A stretch of 27,850 nt of DNA, taken from NCBI GenBank assembly GCA_046537975.1, contig JBKHJR010000036.1:1-27850 (forward strand), in the 5' to 3' direction. The notes below the pieces were generated by a model. It was not told the DNA's origin, ran no database searches, and saw nothing but the letters and a program-made list of their open reading frames with translations. The position numbers were made by a program, and so were the translations under genes. The DNA comes from JAWLDV01 sp046537975 (GTDB lineage Bacteria > Desulfobacterota > Desulfobulbia > Desulfobulbales > SURF-16). Below are positions 15,249 to 23,186 of the stretch, piece after piece. Within the stretch, counting starts at the first letter, position 1, and every line of letters begins with the position of its first letter.

Positions 15249-16636
15249 AGAATGCTTTCCAGTTCCTTTTCAGCCTCTCGCAGAACCTTTTTGACTTCTT
15301 TTTCAGCAGTACCACCAGGAGATATCCTGCTGTTAACCGAACCCTTTTCAGAGAGTACGTAGAAGATGTCCCGGTCAATGACCGGGGAATGCCCCTGCAG
15401 TTCCTCCAGGGTCAGTTCAGTCAGTTCCTTACCCTGGTCAAGACAGTAGCTGACAACCTGGCCTACTATGGAATGGGCCTTGCGGAAAGGTATGTTCTTT
15501 TTCACCAGGTAGTCCGCCAGGTCTGTGGCGGTCATAAACCCCCCGCCGGCAGCCTCTTCCAGCCTTTTCTCGTTAAATTTCAGGTGGGAAAGCATCTCCG
15601 CTGTTATGGCCAGTTCCCGGCTTAAAGTGTCTGCGGTATCAAAAAGAGGTTCCTTGTCTTCCTGCAAGTCCCGGTTATAGGTGAGGGGTAGCCCCTTCAT
15701 GGTGGTGATCAGAGACATAAGGTGGCCTGCAACCCGACCGCTTTTACCTCTTATCAGTTCCGGTATGTCGGGATTTTTTTTCTGGGGCATTATGCTGCTG
15801 CCGGTGCAGAAGCTGTCGGAGATCTCAACAAAGCCGAATTCATCACTTGACCAGATCACCAGTTCTTCAGCCAGACGGCTCAGGTGAAGCTGTATGATCG
15901 TACAGGTGGAGAGGAATTCCACGGCAAAATCACGGTCAGCTACCGTATCCATGCTGTTTCTGCTGATTTCGGGAAAACCCAGTTCAGCAGCCACATATTC
16001 CCGGTCTATGGGGAGTCCCGTGCCAGCCAGGGCTGCGGCTCCGAGGGGCAAAACGTTTATTCTCTTGAGCCCGTCTTCAAGCCGGGCCATATCTCTTTTA
16101 AACATCTCGTAATAGGCCAGAAGGTGATGGGATAAAAGAACGGGCTGGGCTCTCTGGAGATGGGTGTAGCCCGGCATTATTGTTCCCAGATAACTGCGGG
16201 CCAACCGGACCAGGGCTCCATTTACCTTGCCCAGAAGGGTCTTGAGTCGGTTGCTTTCATCCCGCAAATAAAGTCTGGTGTCAAGGCAGATCTGGTCGTT
16301 TCTGCTCCTGGCGGTATGCAGTTTGGCCCCGGCCGGGCCAATCCGGTCGATCAGGGCTTTTTCGATGTTCATGTGAATATCTTCAAGTTCGGTTTTAAAC
16401 TCGAAACCGCCTTCTTCGATATCTTTTTCTATGGCATCAAGACCCTGGATTATACTGTCCAGCTCCTCCCCGGAGATGATATTCTGGCGGCAGAGCATCC
16501 GGGCATGGGCCCTGCTGCCGGCGATATCGTGCCGGAAAAGGCGCCAGTCATACTGCACCGACTCGGTGAACTTTTCTACTGAAGCTGCGGTAGACTCGCT
16601 GAACCTTCCTCCCCAGAGCTTTTTGGAATCTGTCAT
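15245..16636 (-). CDS. argH: Argininosuccinate lyase
   Basis: This 463-residue fumarase-superfamily enzyme splits argininosuccinate into arginine and fumarate, the last step of arginine synthesis. The superfamily signature GSSIMPQKKNPD lies at residues 279-290, on the mobile catalytic serine loop. LWGGRFSES at the N-terminus, KLHTARSRNDQ (105-115) and YTHLQRAQPV (157-166, with the catalytic His159) are all present. Length is usual. It lies 57 nt after argG, and its stop overlaps the FnIII lipoprotein start. It is the final arginine gene before the run passes into lysine genes. Confidence 0.98.
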   Translation of the reverse strand: MTDSKKLWGGRFSESTAASVEKFTESVQYDWRLFRHDIAGSRAHARMLCRQNIISGEELDSIIQGLDAIEKDIEEGGFEFKTELEDIHMNIEKALIDRIGPAGAKLHTARSRNDQICLDTRLYLRDESNRLKTLLGKVNGALVRLARSYLGTIMPGYTHLQRAQPVLLSHHLLAYYEMFKRDMARLEDGLKRINVLPLGAAALAGTGLPIDREYVAAELGFPEISRNSMDTVADRDFAVEFLSTCTIIQLHLSRLAEELVIWSSDEFGFVEISDSFCTGSSIMPQKKNPDIPELIRGKSGRVAGHLMSLITTMKGLPLTYNRDLQEDKEPLFDTADTLSRELAITAEMLSHLKFNEKRLEEAAGGGFMTATDLADYLVKKNIPFRKAHSIVGQVVSYCLDQGKELTELTLEELQGHSPVIDRDIFYVLSEKGSVNSRISPGGTAEKEVKKVLREAEKELESIL

Positions 16637-16693
16637 ATTTTTGAGATAATGTTTTGGATTACGGGTTGCTTATAAAGTCGGGTACCAGATCTT

Positions 16694-17908
16694 TTATTCT
16701 TTATTTTTATCTTTTTTTAAGGCATTCATGGTCATTCTGAGGGCATTAAGTCTTATGAAGCCGGCTGCATCTGCCTGGGTGTACACTTCGTCTTCTTCAA
16801 AAGTGGCGAAACTTTTTTCGTAGAGGGACTGCCCGGACTTGCGTCCCACCGGAATGCAGTTCCCTTTATAGAGTTTCAGGCGAACCACCCCGCTGACCGT
16901 CTCCTGGGCGTCATCCATGGTCTTCTGCAAAAGCTCCCGTTCCGGAGAAAACCAGAAGCCGTTGTAGACCAGTTCCGAGTAACGCTGGATCAGGTTGTCC
17001 CGGATCTTCATAACTTCACGGTCCATGGTTATGGTTTCCAGGTCGCGGTGGGCGGTATAAAGAATTGTTCCTCCGGGGGTTTCATAGACTCCCCGGGACT
17101 TCATGCCGACAAAGCGGTTTTCCACCATGTCCAGCCGGCCGATGCCGTTTACGCCGCCGAGGGTGTTGAGCCTCTGCATCAGAGACACCGGGTTCAGGGG
17201 AACCCCGTCAATTGCCATCGGATTGCCTCCCTGGAATTCCAGATTGATATAGGTGGGACTGTCAGGGGCCTCTTCCGGAGAGCTGGTCATTTGGAACATG
17301 TCAGGATCCGGTTCATTCCAGGGATCTTCCAGGATGCCTCCTTCGAAACTGATGTGGAGCAGGTTCTCATCCGAACTGTAGGGTTTTTCTTGATTGACCG
17401 GTACCGGAATGCCGTGTTTTTCCGCGAAAGCCAGAAGCTTGGTGCGGGACCCCAGATCCCAGATACGCCACGGGGCGATGATGTCTAAATGGGGATTTAA
17501 AGCCAGATAAGCCATTTCAAAGCGTACCTGATCATTGCCTTTGCCGGTGGCGCCATGGCTGAGACTGTCAGCCCCTTCTTCCTCTGCTACCCGTACCTGA
17601 TCCTTGGCGATCAGCGGTCTGGCCAGTGAGGTTCCCAGGAGATATTTGTTTTCGTAAATGGCACTTGCCCGGAAGGCGGGAAATATGAAATCCCTGGCAA
17701 ATTCCTCTTTCAGGTCCGAAATCACTACTTTGTCAGCTCCGGTGGCAAAACCTTTCTCCCGGACTGCCTCCCAGTCTTCCTTCTGCCCGATATCGGCGGC
17801 ATAGGCAATCACCTCACAATCATAGGTGTCCTTCAGCCAGCGCAGAATTACTGACGTGTCCAGGCCTCCGGAATAGGCCAGTACTATTTTATTTACACTA
17901 CTTGCCAT
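16694..17908 (-). CDS. argG: Argininosuccinate synthase
   Basis: This is a 404-residue N-type ATP pyrophosphatase that joins citrulline and aspartate with ATP to argininosuccinate. The P-loop-like AYSGGLDTSV lies at residues 11-20. SHGATGKGNDQVRFE, TYINLEFQGGNPMAIDG and RGVYETPGGTILY are family blocks. I start at ATG 17908 because AGAGG lies about 9 nt upstream and the N-terminus matches the family; the in-frame TTG at 17917 would add three residues. It lies 70 nt after argF and 57 nt before argH on the same strand, consistent with one transcript. Confidence 0.97.
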   Translation of the reverse strand: MASSVNKIVLAYSGGLDTSVILRWLKDTYDCEVIAYAADIGQKEDWEAVREKGFATGADKVVISDLKEEFARDFIFPAFRASAIYENKYLLGTSLARPLIAKDQVRVAEEEGADSLSHGATGKGNDQVRFEMAYLALNPHLDIIAPWRIWDLGSRTKLLAFAEKHGIPVPVNQEKPYSSDENLLHISFEGGILEDPWNEPDPDMFQMTSSPEEAPDSPTYINLEFQGGNPMAIDGVPLNPVSLMQRLNTLGGVNGIGRLDMVENRFVGMKSRGVYETPGGTILYTAHRDLETITMDREVMKIRDNLIQRYSELVYNGFWFSPERELLQKTMDDAQETVSGVVRLKLYKGNCIPVGRKSGQSLYEKSFATFEEDEVYTQADAAGFIRLNALRMTMNALKKDKNKE

Positions 17909-17978
17909 GATCTCCAACCTCTATATCTTTTATATTTGTTTATCCTCGAATCCCTTTACTACCCTCTAATTTTCGGAA

Positions 17979-18893
17979 TCAGCCGAATAAATGCCTTTCC
18001 AGGATAGCCTTATGCATGTGCATCTTGTTTTCCGCCTGATCAAAGGCGGGACAGCAGGGGCTTTCCAGTACTTCCTCGGTGATTTCTTCCCCGCGATGAG
18101 CCGGCAGGCAGTGAAGTACTGTGATCCCTGGTCTGGCTGCATTAAGCAGCTCTTTATTTATCTGATAGGGAGAAAACGTTTTCAGCCGCTGCTCTTTTTC
18201 ATTTTCCTGGCCCATACTGGTCCATACGTCACAATTGACCACATCAGCATCCATGATTGCTGTTTCAGGGTCACGGACCAGGGTAATCGGTTTTTCCGCT
18301 TCTTTTTCCGCCTCGGCCAGGACACCTGCATCCGGTTCATATCCCGGGGGACAGGCCAAAGTCAACTCAAAACCCATACGGCTAGCCGCCTGAATCCAGG
18401 AGTTAGCCATGTTGTTGCCGTCTCCGATCCAGGCGATTTTAAGACCAGCTATGGGTCCCTTGTATTCGGTGACGGTCATTATATCGCTTAGAATCTGGCA
18501 GGGATGGAACTTGTCCGTGAGGCCATTTATAACCGGGACGCTGGAGTAGCGGGCCAGTTCTTCAACCGTTTCCTGATCGAAAGTTCTTACCACCAGGGTG
18601 TCAACATAACGGGCCATAACCCGGGCCATATCCTTGAGAGGCTCATCTCTTGCAAGCTGGGTCTCTTTGCCGGAAAGATAAATCACCTGGCCGCCCAGAC
18701 CATACATGGCAGCCTCAAAGGACACTCTGGTTCGGGTGGACGGTTTTTCAAAAATCATTCCCAGGATTTTACCGGACAGCTGTTTGTGCTGCACCCCCCT
18801 GTGGGCTTCATGCTTTAACTCAAGCCCCCGGTTGATGTAAGAAAATAGTTTGTCTCTGCTGAAATCCCGGAGATTAATAAGATGGTTAGCCAT
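17979..18893 (-). CDS. argF: Ornithine carbamoyltransferase
   Basis: The 304-residue enzyme transfers a carbamoyl group from carbamoyl phosphate to ornithine, making citrulline. The carbamoyl-phosphate motif STRTR is at residues 52-56 (FEKPSTRTRVSFE), HPCQ at 130-133, the ornithine-side DVWTSMGQE loop near 222-230, and the catalytic Cys262 in LHCLPAHRGEEI. The length is typical of an anabolic enzyme. A GAGGGTT lies about 8 nt before the ATG. It has 230 nt of noncoding DNA upstream, the widest gap after argD, so a separate promoter could exist there; I see no clear one. Confidence 0.97.
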   Translation of the reverse strand: MANHLINLRDFSRDKLFSYINRGLELKHEAHRGVQHKQLSGKILGMIFEKPSTRTRVSFEAAMYGLGGQVIYLSGKETQLARDEPLKDMARVMARYVDTLVVRTFDQETVEELARYSSVPVINGLTDKFHPCQILSDIMTVTEYKGPIAGLKIAWIGDGNNMANSWIQAASRMGFELTLACPPGYEPDAGVLAEAEKEAEKPITLVRDPETAIMDADVVNCDVWTSMGQENEKEQRLKTFSPYQINKELLNAARPGITVLHCLPAHRGEEITEEVLESPCCPAFDQAENKMHMHKAILERHLFG

Positions 18894-19123
18894 TATATTT
18901 AACCCTCGTTCCTGGTAAGGATGATGTAATTTTAATTTAAATTAACCTGACCGCGCAGTTAATTGTTGTATCTGAGGCTGTTGTTGCCGGAGTTTTAAGT
19001 GAATACTTCCGTACTTGTCGGCTCAGACTAAACAGGAATAAATACTAAGAATAAGCTGTTTTTGCAAAGGGTTTTCCCGGCCCTATTTCAACTGATCTTT
19101 TACAATCCCCGGACTTAAAAACC

Positions 19124-20326
19124 TCAGATCTGAACTTCAATTTCGGCCATAACTGATTTCAAGGTCATAATCATGCTGTTTATTTCTTCTCTGGAAATAA
19201 TCAGGGGAGGGAGAAAGCGCAGCGCCGCATTCCCGGCAAAGTTTATTAATACTCCCCTCTTGAACATCCTGTTCACTATTTCGTTGCCCACCGGCACGGC
19301 TTTCGGAGTCAGAACAAGTCCCTGGATGAGTCCCAAACCTCTGACTTCCCGGGCAAGACCCGGAAATTCCTTGATCAATTCCCTGAGCTGCTCTTGAAGG
19401 TAGATGCCTTTTCCTCTGACTTCCTCCAGGAAGCCGTCGCCCAGCATGGTCTTTAAAGTTGCCTGAGCTGCAGCACAGGCAACCGGATTGCCACCAAAGG
19501 TGGCGGCATGGTCCCCCGGTTGGAAAGCCTCTGCCACATTTTCCCTTGCCAGCATGGCTCCGATCGGAATTCCGTTGCCCAGGGCTTTGGCCAAAGTCAT
19601 GATATCAGGTGCAATCCCGAACTGCTCGTAGGCAAAAAGTGAGCCCGTCCTGCCCATGCCCACTTGAACTTCGTCAAAAATGAGAGTCAGGTCGTGATGG
19701 TCGCATAACCGGCGGACAGCTTCCAGGTAAGGTCGGGACAGGGGACGTACTCCACCTTCCCCCTGCAGGGGCTCACACAGGACTGCACAGGTTGTGTCGT
19801 CAATCGCCGTCTCCAGCTGGTCAATATCTTCGGGACGGACATGGCAGAAACCTTCGAGCAGGGGTTCAAATCCCTCATGAAATCTGCTCTGGCCGGTAGC
19901 TGATACTGTGGCCATGGTCCGGCCGTGAAATGAGCCTTCCAGGCAGATGATCCTGTAACGTCCGGGGCCACCGTGTTTCCTTGCCAGTTTAACGGCCGCC
20001 TCATTGGCTTCGGCTCCGGAATTGGCCATAAAGATCCGGTCGGCAAAAGAGTTGCCGATCAGGAGTTCAGCCACTTCGGTCTGAGGTACGGTGTAGTAGA
20101 GATTGGAGACATGGTTCAATTTGGCCGCTTGGCTGCAGATGGCCTTGGTGACCTCCGGATGGCTGTGTCCCAGGCTGCATACTGCTATCCCGGACAGAAA
20201 GTCCAGGTAGTTTCTGCCTTCGCTATCTGTCAACCAGCAGCCGGAGCCTTCCACCATAACCGCCGGCAGTCGTCCATAGGTCTTCATGAATAGAGAGTCG
20301 CTTTTTTTTATAATATCATTATCCAT
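19124..20326 (-). CDS. argD: Acetylornithine aminotransferase
   Basis: This 400-residue class III PLP aminotransferase converts acetylglutamate semialdehyde to N-acetylornithine. The PLP lysine is Lys247 in TLAKALGNGIPIGAM, with Asp218 in LIFDEVQVGMGRTG holding the pyridine nitrogen. FMANSGAEANEAAVKLAR, FHGRTMATVSATGQ and HAATFGGNPVACAAA are typical ArgD/AstC blocks. Such enzymes may also act on succinyl-diaminopimelate in lysine synthesis, which is of interest given the dap genes downstream; that is inference. The start at 20326 has no strong ribosome-binding site; ATG at residue 14 is an alternative. Confidence 0.96.
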   Translation of the reverse strand: MDNDIIKKSDSLFMKTYGRLPAVMVEGSGCWLTDSEGRNYLDFLSGIAVCSLGHSHPEVTKAICSQAAKLNHVSNLYYTVPQTEVAELLIGNSFADRIFMANSGAEANEAAVKLARKHGGPGRYRIICLEGSFHGRTMATVSATGQSRFHEGFEPLLEGFCHVRPEDIDQLETAIDDTTCAVLCEPLQGEGGVRPLSRPYLEAVRRLCDHHDLTLIFDEVQVGMGRTGSLFAYEQFGIAPDIMTLAKALGNGIPIGAMLARENVAEAFQPGDHAATFGGNPVACAAAQATLKTMLGDGFLEEVRGKGIYLQEQLRELIKEFPGLAREVRGLGLIQGLVLTPKAVPVGNEIVNRMFKRGVLINFAGNAALRFLPPLIISREEINSMIMTLKSVMAEIEVQI

Positions 20327-20374
20327 ATTATTTCAGGATTACAGGGTTAATGGTTTCCTGAGAAGCCATTATTC

Positions 20375-20445
20375 ACCACGAAGAGCACGGAGTTGATATT
20401 TGGAATTATATTTCTTTCCTTCCTGTTCTTTGTATCCTCCGCGGT
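20375..20445. repeat. Degenerate inverted repeat of ACCACGAAG type
   Basis: ACCACGAAGAGCACGGAG (20375-20392) is mirrored by CTTTGTATCCTCCGCGGT (20428-20445), 11 of 18 complementary, with many differences that look like transitions. It resembles the ACCACGAAG intergenic palindromes scattered in many Desulfobacterota genomes and looks like a decayed copy between argB and argD. Confidence 0.45.
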
Positions 20446-20476
20446 TTAAGTTGTTTAAATATACCTTAAAGGCTCA

Positions 20477-21385
20477 TCAGATATCAGGTTTAATATTCCG
20501 GGTTATCTCCGTACCTACTCCCTTCCTGGTAAAGATCTCCAGGAGAAGGGCGTGCGACTGACGACCGTCTATAATATGGGCCTTGCCTACATCTGCATTG
20601 ACTGCATCCTGGCAGCACTTTATTTTGGGAATCATGCCCCCGGCCGCATCTCCTGTGGCTAACAACTGTTCCGCCTCATCATTGCTCAGGGAAGAGATAA
20701 GGGTGCCGTCGCTGCTGAGAACCCCTTCCACATCAGTAAGCAGAATAAGTTTTTCCGCCTTGAGTTCAGACGCCACGGCTCCGGCCACAAGGTCGGCATT
20801 TATATTGTAAGTCCTGCCGTCTTCACCTACTCCGACCGGGGCAATAACAGGAATGAAATCTTTCCGGTCGAGGGTGGTCAGAATTTCCGGGTTGACCTTG
20901 GTAACCGTCCCAACCCGTCCCAGATCAATAAGTTCCGGAGGCGCGTTTTCCGCCTGGTTCTTGAGAATTTTCATTTTTTCCGCGCAGATCAGGTCACCGT
21001 CCCTGCCGGACAGGCCGATAGCCCGACCACCGTGGTAGTTTATCAGGCCGACTATCTCCTTGTTGACCTTGCCCACCAAAACCATTTCCACAACGTCCAT
21101 GGTTTCCCCGTCAGTAACTCTCATTCCCTGGATATAGTCGGACTGGATGTTCATCTTGTCCAGGAACTGATTAATCTGGGGACCTCCGCCGTGAACAATA
21201 ACCGGATTGATCCCTATATATTTCATAAGAATAACATCAAGGGCGAAATTCTTTTTGAGTTCTTCATCTACCATGGCGTGGCCACCGTATTTTATAACGA
21301 TGGTCTTGTTGGAGAACTCTTTTATATATGGGAGAGATTCTATAAGAACCTTTGCCTTGTCTAAACTCTGTTCTATTGTCGTCAT
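20477..21385 (-). CDS. argB: Acetylglutamate kinase
   Basis: The 302-residue amino acid kinase phosphorylates N-acetylglutamate. KYGGHAMVD (32-40) and VHGGGPQINQF (64-74) bind ATP and substrate; LSGRDGDLI, FIPVIAPVGVGEDG and LLTDVEGVL are also conserved. An N-terminal helix of about 25 residues precedes the fold (TIEQSLDKAKVLIESLPYI). In characterised enzymes this extension goes with hexamers that are feedback-inhibited by arginine, unlike the shorter E. coli form, so arginine control at this step is likely (inference). It is the first gene of the arg block and is divergent from lptA across 346 nt. Confidence 0.97.
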   Translation of the reverse strand: MTTIEQSLDKAKVLIESLPYIKEFSNKTIVIKYGGHAMVDEELKKNFALDVILMKYIGINPVIVHGGGPQINQFLDKMNIQSDYIQGMRVTDGETMDVVEMVLVGKVNKEIVGLINYHGGRAIGLSGRDGDLICAEKMKILKNQAENAPPELIDLGRVGTVTKVNPEILTTLDRKDFIPVIAPVGVGEDGRTYNINADLVAGAVASELKAEKLILLTDVEGVLSSDGTLISSLSNDEAEQLLATGDAAGGMIPKIKCCQDAVNADVGKAHIIDGRQSHALLLEIFTRKGVGTEITRNIKPDI

Positions 21386-21731
21386 AGTGGCTTTCTGGTG
21401 ATCAGTGCAGGAATCAGGAGCGTGTTCACCCCTAAAGCGTAAGTCTTTGCAGACGCTGATTTATTGAAGATATTTCCTTATCTTTAACTTATAAGTGTCC
21501 TGGAGGCAAAGAAAAAAAGGATCCTTATTTCTCCGGCTTCGGGGTGCTGATAAGGCAATCCTTCAGAGGATTGACAAAAAAAAAGAGGGTGAGGCCTTTT
21601 CCTTTACTTTGCCGGTTACTGTCGCTATGTTTAAATTAAAAGTGTATGGTTCGCCGAGTCTTTACCCCCGCACCCTTATTGAGAAGAGTTTAGAGGATCA
21701 TGAGTAATATGTTAAGCTACTGGGAATTATA
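21386..21731. other. 346-nt divergent gap between argB and lptA, with a doubtful ORF
   Basis: This gap should hold promoters for argB (minus) and lptA (plus), but I cannot assign convincing boxes; a TTGACA at 21571-21576 runs into an A9 tract and has no good -10. A GTG-started plus-strand frame of 70 codons (21495-21707) lacks a ribosome-binding site and matches no family I know; it sits where lptC would be expected. Confidence 0.5.
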
Positions 21732-22331
21732 ATGAAATTATTTTATAAAGAGGTATCCTCAATACTTCTGGTTATCTTTTATCTGGCAAGTTACCCGGCT
21801 CCGCAGGACGTCCTGGCTCGGAACGGCCAGGAGGCTCCTACTGCAGAGCAGCAGCCCGGAGAAGCGGAATCCGGGGAAAATAAATGGAACATGTCCCAGC
21901 CGGTTCATATAGAAGCTGACCGTATGGCCTCTGATCAACGGAAGGATGTGGTGGATTTCTTCGGCAGTGTAGTAGCTGTCCAGGGGCCTTTGACCATCAA
22001 TTCCGAAAAAATGACTGTTCACCATGACGGCAGTGGTCCGGGTGCCAGTGATGCCGGGGCTGCCGCCGGGAATCAAGAGATAGAGAGGATTGTTGCCACC
22101 GGGGAAGTGAAGCTTAGCCGCGGCGATCTGACTGCGGTTGGAGATAAGATGATATTTGAGATCAGAAAGGAGAAGATCTTTATCAAAGGTAATGCCAAAG
22201 TCTGGCATCAGGATAATCTGGTTCAGGGGGAGGATGTGGTGTTTGATCTGACAGAGGGCACCACTGTTTTTGAATCCGGCGGGAAGGAGAATACCCGGGT
22301 TAAGGCCTTTTTCTCCCAGGAAGAGGAATAG
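21732..22331 (+). CDS. lptA: LPS export periplasmic protein LptA (OstA-like)
   Basis: The 199-residue protein has an N-terminal signal segment (about 1-29, possible cleavage after DVLA), a charged low-complexity spacer, and then the OstA-like beta-jellyroll of LptA: PVHIEADRMASDQRKDVVDFFGSV (two parts), VAVQGPLTINSEKMTV, EIERIVATGEVKLSRGD, GDKMIFEIRKEKIFIKGNAKV and WHQDNLVQGEDVVFDL. LptA forms the periplasmic bridge that carries LPS between LptC and LptDE. An insertion rich in Gly/Ala/Asp lies in the middle (about 100-112). The gene is 8 nt before lptB, clearly one operon. lptC, normally just upstream, is missing. Confidence 0.93.
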   Translation: MKLFYKEVSSILLVIFYLASYPAPQDVLARNGQEAPTAEQQPGEAESGENKWNMSQPVHIEADRMASDQRKDVVDFFGSVVAVQGPLTINSEKMTVHHDGSGPGASDAGAAAGNQEIERIVATGEVKLSRGDLTAVGDKMIFEIRKEKIFIKGNAKVWHQDNLVQGEDVVFDLTEGTTVFESGGKENTRVKAFFSQEEE

Positions 22332-22339
22332 CAGGGGCG

Positions 22340-23056
22340 ATGCTTGAGGCCAGGAATTTAGTCAAGTCATACCGGGGACGCCGGGTTGTTGACGGCATAA
22401 GTATAACAGCGGAACAGGGTGTAATTATAGGGCTCCTGGGGCCCAACGGGGCAGGCAAGACCACGTCATTTTACTCTATTGCCGGATTCATCAGACCTGA
22501 ACAGGGGGATATTATCCTGGAAAACCGGGATATTACAAGGTTGCCGGTTCACAAAAGGGCTAGAAACGGGATATCCTACCTGGCCCAGGAACCCACGGTT
22601 TTCAAGAAACTGACTGTTGAGGAAAATGTCAGGATTATCCTGGAACCTTCAGGCCTGTCCAGACAGGAGATCAGGGAAAGAATAGATCGGCTTATGGAGG
22701 AGCTGAAACTGAAACATCTGTCCGGTAATAAAGGCGGAGGTCTTTCCGGGGGTGAAAGGCGGCGGGTGGAAATAATGCGGGCGCTGGCGACAAAACCCCG
22801 CTATATTTTACTCGATGAACCGTTTGCCGGTATCGATCCACTCTCGGTCGCCGACCTGCAGGAGATTATCGTGGAGTTGAAAGGTCAGGGCCTCGGAGTT
22901 ATTATCTCAGACCATAATGTCCGTGAGACCCTTACGGTCTGTGATTATGCCTATGTAGTTGATAACGGCCAGATTCTCTCTAAAGGGACCCCGGAGGAAA
23001 TTACCCGGTCTGAAAAGGTGAAGACGATGTATCTCGGTCAGAATTTCAAAATGTAA
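22340..23056 (+). CDS. lptB: LPS export ABC transporter ATPase LptB
   Basis: This 238-residue ABC ATPase powers LPS extraction from the inner membrane with LptFG. It has Walker A GPNGAGKTT (34-42), Q-loop LAQEPTVFKKLTVEEN, signature LSGGERRRVEI (135-145), Walker B YILLDEPFAGIDP with catalytic Glu160, and switch His192 (ISDHNVRETL). The sequence LAQEPTVFKKLTVEEN is diagnostic for LptB over branched-chain amino acid ATPases. AGGGGC precedes the ATG. It follows lptA by 8 nt and precedes rpoN by 130 nt. Confidence 0.97.
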   Translation: MLEARNLVKSYRGRRVVDGISITAEQGVIIGLLGPNGAGKTTSFYSIAGFIRPEQGDIILENRDITRLPVHKRARNGISYLAQEPTVFKKLTVEENVRIILEPSGLSRQEIRERIDRLMEELKLKHLSGNKGGGLSGGERRRVEIMRALATKPRYILLDEPFAGIDPLSVADLQEIIVELKGQGLGVIISDHNVRETLTVCDYAYVVDNGQILSKGTPEEITRSEKVKTMYLGQNFKM

Positions 23057-23186
23057 ATTGAATTGACTGGTTCAAGGGTTAAGGTTGAAAGCATTTCCCG
23101 TACCAGAACATCTTATGGTAAGGAAGGCGGTGAATCCTCTATTTTATTTTTTAAAGATCACGAACCGGTTAACCCAAGCATAATTT

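Noticed and set aside
17991..18491. 166-codon plus-strand frame opposite argF
   Set aside because: It is antisense to argF, which carries all motifs (STRTR, HPCQ, HCLP). The antisense protein is hydrophobic/aromatic without recognisable domains.
21571..21599. TTGACA as a -35 box for lptA
   Set aside because: It runs into an A9 tract and has no acceptable -10 at 16-19 nt; downstream TTTACT is 26 nt away.
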